Source of the DNA: Christensenella sp036660175
GTDB taxonomy: Bacteria > Bacillota > Clostridia > Christensenellales > Christensenellaceae
DNA: 5,068 bases
Assembly: GCA_036660175.1 (NCBI GenBank)
Contig: JAVXBD010000085.1
Location: 1 to 5,068 of the forward strand
Direction: 5' to 3'
Part shown: positions 1 through 4,920 of the stretch, piece by piece
How positions within the stretch are numbered: position 1 is the first letter of the stretch
Layout of the letters: the number at the start of each line of letters is the position of its first letter
Position numbers and translations under genes: made by a program
Notes under the pieces: generated by a model
Told to the model about the DNA's origin: nothing
Database searches by the model: none
The model's input: only the letters and a program-made list of their open reading frames with translations

Positions 1-14
1 TATTCCGTGGACGA

Positions 15-189
15 GCGTCGCCCACGGTGCATGGAGTGCTTTGCGGGGTTTGAGGGTTGACAGGGGAGAGATGAATGAGGTTCGAGTGTGAATATGGGGG
101 TTTGAAAGCTGACGGGACAGAGAAAAAAAGGGCGAAATTCGGGTGTGAATTTGGGGGTTTGAAAGCAGACAGGACAGAGATGAAATGAG
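15..189 (+). repeat. left cluster of ~40-bp G/purine-rich repeat units
   Basis: At least three related units can be read by eye. The first (about 41-80) follows the header TGCATGGAGTGCTTTG (28-43). The second is 81-120 and the third 138-177. Units two and three begin TTCG(A/G)GTGTGAAT and continue with a G run, TTTGAAAGC and GACAGGACAG-like sequence, often ending AGATGAAATGAG. The third unit matches 5018-5057 at 39 of 40 positions in the same orientation. A hairpin with arms at 5-9 and 23-27 plus 10-13 and 16-19 precedes the cluster. The units are non-coding in appearance and probably belong to a dispersed intergenic repeat family. Its name is not known to me. Confidence 0.8.
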
Positions 190-268
190 TGAGTGCAAGT
201 GAGAAACTCCGTTTTATCAAAGGAAAATGCGGATATTTAGCGGCACAAGATATTAATTCGTTCGTGGC

Positions 269-286
269 ACTTTCTTTAAAGAAAGT
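269..286. repeat. perfect 18-bp palindrome
   Basis: ACTTTCTTTAAAGAAAGT reads the same on both strands. It lies 11 bases before the GC-rich hairpin at 298-322, and the two together look like one structured module within the intergenic repeat region. No T-run follows that would make it an intrinsic terminator. It could be a protein-binding site or part of a palindromic mobile repeat; the sequence does not decide. Confidence 0.75.
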
Positions 287-297
287 ACCCAAAGAAT

Positions 298-322
298 TGT
301 GGGGCGGCAAAGTCGCCCCACA
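298..322. repeat. GC-rich 9-bp hairpin without U-tract
   Basis: TGTGGGGCG (298-306) and CGCCCCACA (314-322) are perfect inverted repeats separated by a 7-base loop. The stem is very stable, but neither side has a T-run (CCCCTACC on the right, AAAGAAT on the left), so this is not a standard Rho-independent terminator. Together with the palindrome at 269-286 it looks like a structured intergenic repeat element. Confidence 0.75.
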
Positions 323-335
323 CCCCTACCGTTCC

Positions 336-411
336 TGCGGAATGCCTGCATGGATTCCTTTGCGGGGTTTGCTGGCTGGCAGGGGAAAGATGAAATGAAT
401 GAAGTTCGGGG
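336..411 (+). repeat. diverged middle copy of the repeat family
   Basis: The 19 bases TGCGGAATGCCTGCATGGA at 336-354 occur exactly again at 4938-4956. The following TTTGCGGGGTTTG (360-372), CAGGGGA-AGATGAA and GAAGTTCG parallel the first left unit (41-83), with substitutions and small indels. It is therefore a more worn member of the same family, separated from the left cluster by the palindrome/hairpin module. Confidence 0.7.
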
Positions 412-481
412 AAGTGAGTCAAGAAGGGGAAGAGGAGCGACCGCCCAAAAGGCGAATTTTAAAAAAAATATAAAATCAATC

Positions 482-519
482 AAAAAACAGGCGTTCTATT
501 GTATGTAGTACACCTGCTT
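482..519 (-). terminator. probable intrinsic terminator of the thioredoxin transcript
   Basis: Read on the minus strand, AAGCAGGTG (rc of 511-519) pairs with CGCCTGTTT (rc of 485-493), including two G-U pairs. A loop of 17 bases separates the arms, and the descending arm runs straight into a six-T tract (rc of 482-487). It begins about 92 bases after the thioredoxin stop codon and is the only hairpin-plus-T-run found downstream of it. The long loop lowers confidence somewhat. Confidence 0.6.
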
Positions 520-539
520 CTTGTGATTGGGGGTATATG

Positions 540-562
540 CAAACGCTTTTTTAATGCGTTTG
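540..562. repeat. 7-bp inverted repeat between trxA and its terminator
   Basis: CAAACGC (540-546) and GCGTTTG (556-562) are perfect inverted repeats around a 9-base T-rich loop. No T-run follows the stem on either strand, so I do not call it a terminator. It sits in the 3' untranslated part of the thioredoxin mRNA and could be an accessory 3'-end hairpin. Confidence 0.5.
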
Positions 563-610
563 GGTCAATGTTATTTGCGCAATGCAACAAAATTTGACTG
601 CGACTTTTGT

Positions 611-928
611 TTAAGCGTGTTCGATAAAATCAATAATTTCTTCTTTTGATTTTACACCAACAAACTTACTCATTTTTGTACCGCCATCAAAAAGATAAAC
701 GGTTGGAATAGACATAACACCGTATTCTTGAGCGATTGCCTGCGCTTCATCTACGTTGATTTTTACGATTTTTATTTTTTCGCCGATTTGTGCATCTACT
801 TCTTCGAGTATTGGTCCGAGCATCTTGCAAGGCCCACACCAATCTGCATAAAAGTCTACGAGTACAACACCCTTATCCTTTAAAACCTCTGCATCAAATT
901 GTGTTTCGTTGATGTGCTTGATAGCCAT
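611..928 (-). CDS. trxA: thioredoxin
   Basis: Small cytosolic thiol-disulfide oxidoreductase of 105 residues, the normal length for bacterial thioredoxin. It reduces protein disulfides and is itself normally recharged by thioredoxin reductase, which is not in this window. The active site W30-C31-G32-P33-C34-K35 is intact, the buried acidic residue is D25 (equivalent to E. coli Asp26), and the cis-proline is P75 in SIPT. The C-terminal segment FDGG...FVGVKSKEEI is typical. The start is supported by GAAGGAGA (rc of 936-943), seven bases upstream of ATG. It is the last gene of the minus block, 77 bases after the permease gene, with its own promoter in that gap and a probable terminator downstream. 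Its neighbour FetAB-like exporter suggests a redox or metal-stress role, which is inference; housekeeping function is equally possible. Confidence 0.96.
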   Translation of the reverse strand: MAIKHINETQFDAEVLKDKGVVLVDFYADWCGPCKMLGPILEEVDAQIGEKIKIVKINVDEAQAIAQEYGVMSIPTVYLFDGGTKMSKFVGVKSKEEIIDFIEHA

Positions 929-968
929 AATAAAATCTCCTTCATAAAATATGATTCATCTATACTCT

Positions 969-996
969 ATTTTAAACGTTTCTGGCTGTTTGTAAA
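969..996 (-). promoter_or_regulatory. sigma-A-type promoter of trxA
   Basis: On the minus strand TTTACA (rc of 991-996) and TAAAAT (rc of 969-974) each match the consensus at five of six positions, with a 16-bp spacer. Transcription would start near 962, leaving a short leader that contains the GAAGGAGA ribosome site. This lets thioredoxin be made independently of the upstream exporter genes. The spacer contains the palindrome AAACGTTT (974-981), a core that LacI-family regulators can recognise. Confidence 0.65.
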
Positions 997-1005
997 CAAC
1001 TATTT

Positions 1006-1782
1006 TTATTCAATACCATCAAATTCCATTTTGATGATTTTGCGAGAGGTGATGCCTAAAAAAATGATGGTGCATAAAACGGTACTGCCCATGATGGCGA
1101 GCATGATGCCGATTTGATAGCGCACTGCAAGCTGAGGCGATACACCCGCCAAAATCTGACCTGTCATCATACCTGGCAGGGCGATAATGCCCATGGTCAA
1201 CATATTGGTAATGGTGGGCAAAATTGCGGTGGTAAAGGCACTGTCCACAGATGGTTTGATTGCCTTTGAGGCAGACGCACCAAGCATCAGTGACTGCTCT
1301 ATGAATGCCCGATTCTGCTGGACATCGCTAATTAGCGTATTCATACACAGCAAAACACCTGTCATAGAGTTTGCGACAATCATACCGGCAATGCTAATAA
1401 AGCTGCGTGTATCGTACCACGGTTTTACACCCAAAACCAGCGATAAGAAGTATATCATGACAATAGATGTGCCGCAAATCATACCTAAGAAAGCGGCTTT
1501 TGATACAATGGGACGATACTGCTTTGGGGCACGGTGCCGAATGGTAAAGCCTGCATAAACCAGCATACCGCAAAAAATCGTAAGCGTGAGCCACCAGCTT
1601 GGGTGCGAAAAGGCAAGCGTCAGTAAATATCCAGCAATCAATAACTGAATGGTCATACGAAAAGTCGCCAAAACAAGTGTTTTTTTCTTAGAGATGTGGC
1701 GGATTTTAAAGATAATTAGTAAAATGATAACAAAAATATAAGCTGCAGCAAGCTGCCATAAGGTGATTTCTACCGTACCCAT
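1006..1782 (-). CDS. fetB: FetB/YbbM-type (UPF0014) ABC exporter permease
   Basis: Integral membrane permease of 258 residues, matching the length of E. coli FetB (about 259). Hydrophobic segments lie near residues 6-26, 36-58, 62-79, 95-117, 127-148, 187-209 and 222-246. Family hallmarks are IAGMIVANSMTG (131-142), the cytoplasmic coupling loop EQSLMLGASASKAIKP (162-177) and LPGMMTGQILAGVSP (202-216) followed by AVRYQI. In E. coli, FetAB exports iron and raises resistance to oxidative stress; plant relatives are linked to aluminium tolerance, so the metal here is not certain. The start is supported by AGGAGG (rc of 1792-1797), nine bases before ATG and inside the upstream ATPase gene. The two genes overlap by 13 bases, which points to translational coupling and equal production of the two subunits. 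Confidence 0.92.
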   Translation of the reverse strand: MGTVEITLWQLAAAYIFVIILLIIFKIRHISKKKTLVLATFRMTIQLLIAGYLLTLAFSHPSWWLTLTIFCGMLVYAGFTIRHRAPKQYRPIVSKAAFLGMICGTSIVMIYFLSLVLGVKPWYDTRSFISIAGMIVANSMTGVLLCMNTLISDVQQNRAFIEQSLMLGASASKAIKPSVDSAFTTAILPTITNMLTMGIIALPGMMTGQILAGVSPQLAVRYQIGIMLAIMGSTVLCTIIFLGITSRKIIKMEFDGIE

Positions 1783-2396
1783 TGAGGCAAACCTCCTTTT
1801 TTAATTACAACTTCGTGACTGCATAGCTCGGCGGTCTGCGCAGAATGTGTCACAATCAGCGTGGTCATGTGATGTTCTTTCGTAAAATGCAGCAGGTTTT
1901 GCATAACAATTTGCATGGTTTGTGCGTCCAGTGCAGAGGTAGGCTCGTCCAGCAAGTAAGTTTCGCTTTCAAGTGATAATGCACGTGCAATGCTCAAACG
2001 TGATTTTTCGCCGCCTGAAAGCATTTTTGTATCGGTATCAAGCGGTAAATCGAGCGCACACAGCTTTAAAAATGAGGTCAGAACCTCATCATTTGCAAGC
2101 GGTTTATCGCAAAAATACGAGGCTTTTTTGAAGTTATCATACAGCGTATCGGGATATACAACGGGATTTTGCGCAATCATAGTGACACGCTGCCGCAAGT
2201 TTTTAATCTCTGTGATGTTTGTTCCATCATAAAGAATCGTACCGCTGTTAATACGAAAAAGACCATCAAGCAACTTTAAGAGGGTTGTTTTACCCGCACC
2301 AGAAGCGCCAGTGATGGCTGTTGAAGTGTGCTTTTTAAAAATCAGTTCAGGAATATTTAATAAATCCTTATACACCAAATCAGAAATTTCATACAT
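1770..2396 (-). CDS. fetA: FetA/YbbL-type ABC transporter ATPase
   Basis: Cytosolic ATP-binding subunit of 208 residues, compact like FetA (E. coli about 225). All motifs are present: Walker A GASGAGKTT (30-38), Q-loop Q76, signature LSGGE (126-130), Walker B YLLDEP (147-152) with catalytic E151, D-loop SALD (154-157) and H-loop H184. It should power the permease encoded immediately downstream, whose start codon lies 13 bases inside this gene. ATG follows the previous stop by nine bases; the only ribosome site is a weak AGGCGA overlapping that stop, so initiation probably relies on coupling to the upstream gene. The name rests mainly on the adjacent UPF0014 permease, since ABC ATPases alone are hard to assign. 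Confidence 0.9.
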   Translation of the reverse strand: MYEISDLVYKDLLNIPELIFKKHTSTAITGASGAGKTTLLKLLDGLFRINSGTILYDGTNITEIKNLRQRVTMIAQNPVVYPDTLYDNFKKASYFCDKPLANDEVLTSFLKLCALDLPLDTDTKMLSGGEKSRLSIARALSLESETYLLDEPTSALDAQTMQIVMQNLLHFTKEHHMTTLIVTHSAQTAELCSHEVVIKKGGLPQWVR

Positions 2397-2405
2397 TGCA
2401 ATCGC

Positions 2406-3338
2406 CTATTTTAAGAGTTTGTTTGTCTTTTTAAATACCCAATCACGTTGAAGCGTGAAACTTGCCATAAAAATAACAAAATCGACCACTACTTTTAGTA
2501 GCGTATTGACAGCATCACTTCCGCCAAGCAGCGAGCCTAATCCCCAAACAAGCAGCCATGATGCGATAAGCTGACCTGCGGAAAGTATGACAAAGCGCAC
2601 CACTGTGCCTGTACTGCGTGCTTGGGATTTAAAAACAGCACCTTTGTTTAAAAAGTAGGTGGCAATGGAGCATAAGATTCTGGAAAGAACCGTTGCAGTC
2701 AGTATTTTAAATTCGTCCGTCAGTCCAAACAGCAATTTGGATAGCAAATAAAAGCTTCCAATATCGACGATATAGGCGATGGTGGCAGAAATGCTGAACT
2801 TAATAAAAATCAGATACAGCTTTACAGAGGAAGTCAGAATTCCCCATGAAAGGGTTTGTGTTTGCAGTAAATTTGTAGGGATTTCTTTGATTTCGATGGA
2901 ATTTTGACGAGCTTCGAGTAAAATGTTCTGCCGAAAGTTTTTGTTGCTGCTCTTCATCTGTGTCATCAATATAAGGGTGGCACGGCTAAGAGCGATAAGC
3001 GATGAAGTGATGTCGGCGGCAGAGATTCCTGATAAGAACCCATAAATTTTCTGCGGCAAATTGATTTTCTTTTCATGAACACGTGCGCCTACATATACTT
3101 TTTTTTCATCTTGTGCAAGTGCCGCACACACGTTTTTTATATCGTCTATGCAAAAACCGTCTGCCTCATCAATGTTTATAAAAAGCGAGGAGTCTGTCGT
3201 GAGCGCATGCTCAAAATACAAACGCAAAGGCTCGTTTTTTGGACGAATGATGATGCTCGAAAAACCTGCATTTTTCAAATCAATGTGCAGCTGCTGCTTA
3301 GATTCTGTCAAGATGACAGTAATATTATCGTATTTCAT
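2406..3338 (-). CDS. degenerate glycosyltransferase-like/GtrA-family fusion membrane protein
   Basis: Protein of 310 residues. The C-terminal part (about 176-305) is a GtrA domain with four membrane segments near 178-203, 212-230, 246-271 and 278-296, plus the family motifs YFLNKGAVFK (228-237) and QRDWVFKK (297-304). GtrA proteins are thought to move polyprenyl-linked sugars across the membrane for cell-surface glycosylation. The N-terminal 165 residues follow the plan of GT2 polyprenyl-phosphate glycosyltransferases often fused to GtrA: NIDEADGFCIDDI (55-67) sits where DADGQHxPEDI is expected, VGAR (83-86) matches the usual GSR region, and LEARQNSIEIKEIPTN (141-156) matches the end of such domains. 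The opening nucleotide-binding DDGS motif and the DTQTGL motif are absent, so catalysis is doubtful. No Shine-Dalgarno precedes ATG, and an in-frame stop lies four codons upstream. It is the first gene of the operon, ahead of fetA. Confidence 0.8.
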   Translation of the reverse strand: MKYDNITVILTESKQQLHIDLKNAGFSSIIIRPKNEPLRLYFEHALTTDSSLFINIDEADGFCIDDIKNVCAALAQDEKKVYVGARVHEKKINLPQKIYGFLSGISAADITSSLIALSRATLILMTQMKSSNKNFRQNILLEARQNSIEIKEIPTNLLQTQTLSWGILTSSVKLYLIFIKFSISATIAYIVDIGSFYLLSKLLFGLTDEFKILTATVLSRILCSIATYFLNKGAVFKSQARSTGTVVRFVILSAGQLIASWLLVWGLGSLLGGSDAVNTLLKVVVDFVIFMASFTLQRDWVFKKTNKLLK

Positions 3339-3344
3339 AATTAT

Positions 3345-3373
3345 ATTTTAGCAGTTGTTGAAAGTTTTTGCAA
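3345..3373 (-). promoter_or_regulatory. promoter of the GtrA-fetA-fetB operon, placed for a leaderless start
   Basis: On the minus strand TTGCAA (rc of 3368-3373) and TAAAAT (rc of 3345-3350) are separated by exactly 17 bp. The -10 ends six bases before the A of the ATG at 3338, so the predicted first transcribed base coincides with, or is within a base of, the start codon. That agrees with the lack of a ribosome binding site. A second TATAAT (rc of 3340-3345) sits even closer to the ATG. The -35 lies in the odd palindrome TTGCAATGCAA (3368-3378). Confidence 0.55.
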
Positions 3374-3418
3374 TGCAAGCATCAAAACTTCATAAAAAGA
3401 TGAGGACGTACTTTTTTT

Positions 3419-3460
3419 ATTTTACAAAACCTGCCGAATTGTTTTGCAAAACCAGCGAAA
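3419..3460 (+). promoter_or_regulatory. tandem 20-base direct repeats with a 12-bp palindrome, candidate operator
   Basis: ATTTTACAAAACCTGCCGAA (3419-3438) and GTTTTGCAAAACCAGCGAAA (3441-3460) match at 15 of 20 positions with a 22-bp period, close to two helical turns. The second copy contains the perfect palindrome GTTTTGCAAAAC (3441-3452), which covers the -35 box of the plus-strand promoter. The position fits a repressor site, most simply for the LacI-family protein encoded downstream. The palindrome centre is GpC, whereas many LacI-family operators are centred on CpG, so the assignment is tentative. Confidence 0.5.
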
Positions 3461-3472
3461 GTATTATATAAT
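3444..3472 (+). promoter_or_regulatory. sigma-A-type promoter of the small-protein/LacI operon
   Basis: TTGCAA (3444-3449) and a perfect TATAAT (3467-3472) are separated by 17 bp. Transcription should start near 3479, giving a leader of about 69 bases before the ATG at 3548. The -35 is inside the 12-bp palindrome, so a protein bound there would block RNA polymerase. Confidence 0.7.
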
Positions 3473-3495
3473 TTGTGTATAGGTATAAGTAGACT

Positions 3496-3510
3496 ATGTA
3501 TATGATACAT
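3496..3510. repeat. 15-bp inverted repeat in the plus-strand leader
   Basis: ATGTAT (3496-3501) and ATACAT (3505-3510) are perfect inverted repeats around ATG. It lies in the predicted untranslated leader. A seven-T run follows at 3518-3524 but is separated from the stem by seven bases and the stem is all but AT-only, so an attenuator is unlikely. A second operator is a reasonable alternative. Confidence 0.45.
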
Positions 3511-3547
3511 GATTTGCTTTTTTTGTGAGAATTAAGCGAGGTAAGGT

Positions 3548-3877
3548 ATGAGAGCTTTACGAAATATACTCATTATTATATTGATTATTGTACTGGTGCT
3601 GTTTATTCTTACGGGTGTGGGAAACGGTTTTTTTGACAAAATAAAGGGCGCATTCACAATCTCCTTCAGCGGTGATGTATATGACCTAAATAACGGGGAT
3701 TACATGGTGCGTAGCAAAAATAAAGCGGCATTTGTGGACAATATGCTTGAAAAGGGCTGGAACTTTTTAGGTATTGAGGGAACGCAATTTGAATTTATTC
3801 AGGCAGAACAGCTCATTGCATTTGAAGAACATGGATTTCTGGGATTTTTTACAGTTTATGAGTTGGTTGAATCATAA
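3548..3877 (+). CDS. small membrane-anchored protein of unknown function
   Basis: Not recognised. The 109-residue protein starts with a short basic segment (MRALRN) and a strongly hydrophobic helix (about 6-25) without an obvious signal-peptidase site or lipobox, so it is probably a single-pass membrane protein. The remaining 80 residues form a soluble domain. Visible features are FTISFSGDVYDL (36-47), a block AFVDNMLEKGWNFLGIEGTQFEFI (61-84 with W71, G75 and G78), and aromatic-rich HGFLGFFTVYEL (95-106). The acid/aromatic pattern suggests a small alpha/beta fold. The start is supported by GAGG (3538-3541), six bases before ATG. The gene is first in a two-gene operon, 20 bases ahead of the LacI-family regulator, so the two are probably co-expressed. 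Codon use resembles its neighbours and the frame is intact. Confidence 0.85.
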   Translation: MRALRNILIIILIIVLVLFILTGVGNGFFDKIKGAFTISFSGDVYDLNNGDYMVRSKNKAAFVDNMLEKGWNFLGIEGTQFEFIQAEQLIAFEEHGFLGFFTVYELVES

Positions 3878-3897
3878 GTAGGAGTGGAGAAGTATTC

Positions 3898-4899
3898 ATG
3901 AAAAAACAAGTATATACAATGAAAGATGTTGCAAAAATTGCGGGTGTTACACAGCCGACTGTTTCGCACGTCATCAACGGTACGGCAAGCATCTCAAAAG
4001 AAGTGTGCAAGCGTGTGCGTGAGGCGATTGAAGAGCTGAATTATCGGCCAAATGCACTTGCTAAAGGATTAAAAACCAACATGACAAAGACCGTGGGGCT
4101 AATTGTTCCTGATATTTCAAACAGCTATTATGCGTCGCTTGCAAAGGCAGGAGAGCGGCTACTTACAAACAACGGGTATATTTCTTTCTTATCCTGTACA
4201 GATTATGACGGTGATAATGAGCAAAAACTGATAGAACTCCTTTTGGGATATAATGTGGACGGCGTGATTATGATGTACCAGTTTGCAAACAAAAATGTGT
4301 GTACACAGCTCACACGAAGCGGTGTGCCGTTTGTGGCGATGGACGAAGTACCCAGCGAAAATGTGGCTTGCTCGATTAATTCGGACAGCTTTTATGGCGG
4401 TTATTTGGCAACGCAGCATCTTATTGAAAAGGGCAGAACAAAGATTGCTTATTTGAGTGAAAGACTGAGCAGCCTATCACTTGCACAGCGTTTAGACGGA
4501 TATAAAAAGGCACAGATAGATGCTGGAATCACACCTGATGAATCGATTATCATTGTTGAGAAAGATGCACATGACAAGGTGGAACGTGGGCTGATGCTCG
4601 GGCGCAAACTGAATGGAAAAGACATTGATGCAGTTTTTGCGTCTACAGACGTGATTGCAATTGGTGTATTGCGTGCACTTGCTGAGATGAAAGCACGTGT
4701 CCCAAAAGACGTTGCGGTGGTGGGATATGACAACATTCCAATGGCAGCAATGGCGACACCTGCACTGACAACGGTGACACAATCGGTGGATATGCTTGCA
4801 GAAATTGCGGTGGCTGAACTTGTGCGGCAGATGAATGGTGAAAAATGCAGAAGTGAAGTGCTGCTAAAACCAGAGCTGATTGTACGGGAATCAACCTGA
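3898..4899 (+). CDS. LacI/GalR-family transcriptional regulator
   Basis: DNA-binding regulator of 333 residues, the usual family length. The N-terminal helix-turn-helix is MKDVAKIAGVTQPTVSHVIN (8-27), with recognition helix residues around T18-Q19-P20; the hinge helix is YRPNALAKGLKT (49-60) with L58 as the likely minor-groove residue. From residue 65 on it is a sugar-binding-protein-like effector domain: VGLIVPDISNSYY (66-78), LLGYNVDGVI (115-124), R198 in QRLDGY, STD (249-251), VVGYDNIP (274-281) and PALTTVTQ (288-295). TGGAGA seven bases before ATG supports the start. It is the second gene of the plus operon. No sugar transporter or enzyme adjoins it, so the ligand is unknown. Autoregulation through the palindrome at 3441-3452 is plausible. 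It does not look like CcpA, as the recognition helix differs from SMATVSRVVN. Confidence 0.95.
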   Translation: MKKQVYTMKDVAKIAGVTQPTVSHVINGTASISKEVCKRVREAIEELNYRPNALAKGLKTNMTKTVGLIVPDISNSYYASLAKAGERLLTNNGYISFLSCTDYDGDNEQKLIELLLGYNVDGVIMMYQFANKNVCTQLTRSGVPFVAMDEVPSENVACSINSDSFYGGYLATQHLIEKGRTKIAYLSERLSSLSLAQRLDGYKKAQIDAGITPDESIIIVEKDAHDKVERGLMLGRKLNGKDIDAVFASTDVIAIGVLRALAEMKARVPKDVAVVGYDNIPMAAMATPALTTVTQSVDMLAEIAVAELVRQMNGEKCRSEVLLKPELIVREST

Positions 4900-4920
4900 G
4901 TGGTGGATTTTGGGAGTATA

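Larger units (their letters stand above)
1..610. other. gene-free repeat-rich intergenic region
   Basis: This 610-base stretch lies 3' of the thioredoxin gene and has no convincing coding region. Short open frames exist (for example 189-398 and 299-508 on plus), but they run through repeat units and palindromes and lack protein-like composition. The content is: repeat units (about 15-189), a spacer, an 18-bp palindrome (269-286), a GC-rich hairpin (298-322), a diverged repeat copy (336-411), an AT-rich stretch (about 455-487) and a probable terminator for the minus-strand genes (482-519). The plus strand of the repeat parts is strongly purine-rich with G runs and few C, unlike the flanking genes. 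Confidence 0.75.
3339..3547. promoter_or_regulatory. divergent control region between the two operons
   Basis: These 209 bases separate the minus-strand GtrA-fetA-fetB operon from the plus-strand small-protein/LacI operon. The region holds a promoter in each direction, tandem 20-base direct repeats with a 12-bp palindrome, an inverted repeat around 3362-3390 (AAGTTTT and AAAACTT), and a 15-bp inverted repeat in the plus leader. Such density of symmetric sites next to a regulator gene suggests shared control, which is inference. Confidence 0.65.

Noticed and set aside
15..189. CRISPR array
   Set aside because: Units are tandemly degenerate with no unique spacers of constant length, and no cas gene is present.
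189..398. 69-codon plus-strand open frame in the left intergenic region
   Set aside because: It runs through the 18-bp palindrome, the GC hairpin and part of a repeat copy and has no good ribosome site. The reading is best explained by repeat sequence that happens to lack stops.
442..460. Weak plus-strand terminator-like hairpin CGCC/GGCG followed by AATTTT
   Set aside because: The stem has four pairs and the T-run is only four bases after AA; no plus-strand gene ends upstream.
299..508. 69-codon plus-strand open frame overlapping the middle repeat and terminator
   Set aside because: It covers the hairpin, the worn repeat and the terminator of the minus-strand genes, with low-complexity lysine-rich product and no family resemblance.
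3400..3471. 23-residue plus-strand micro-ORF starting ATG AGG ACG
   Set aside because: It lies upstream of and across the plus promoter, lacks a ribosome binding site, and its stop overlaps the -10 box, so it would not be on the transcript.
3898..4899. Assignment of the LacI-family gene as ccpA, rbsR or purR
   Set aside because: The recognition helix (TQPTVSHVIN) differs from CcpA, and no ribose or purine genes are adjacent, so a specific symbol is not supportable.
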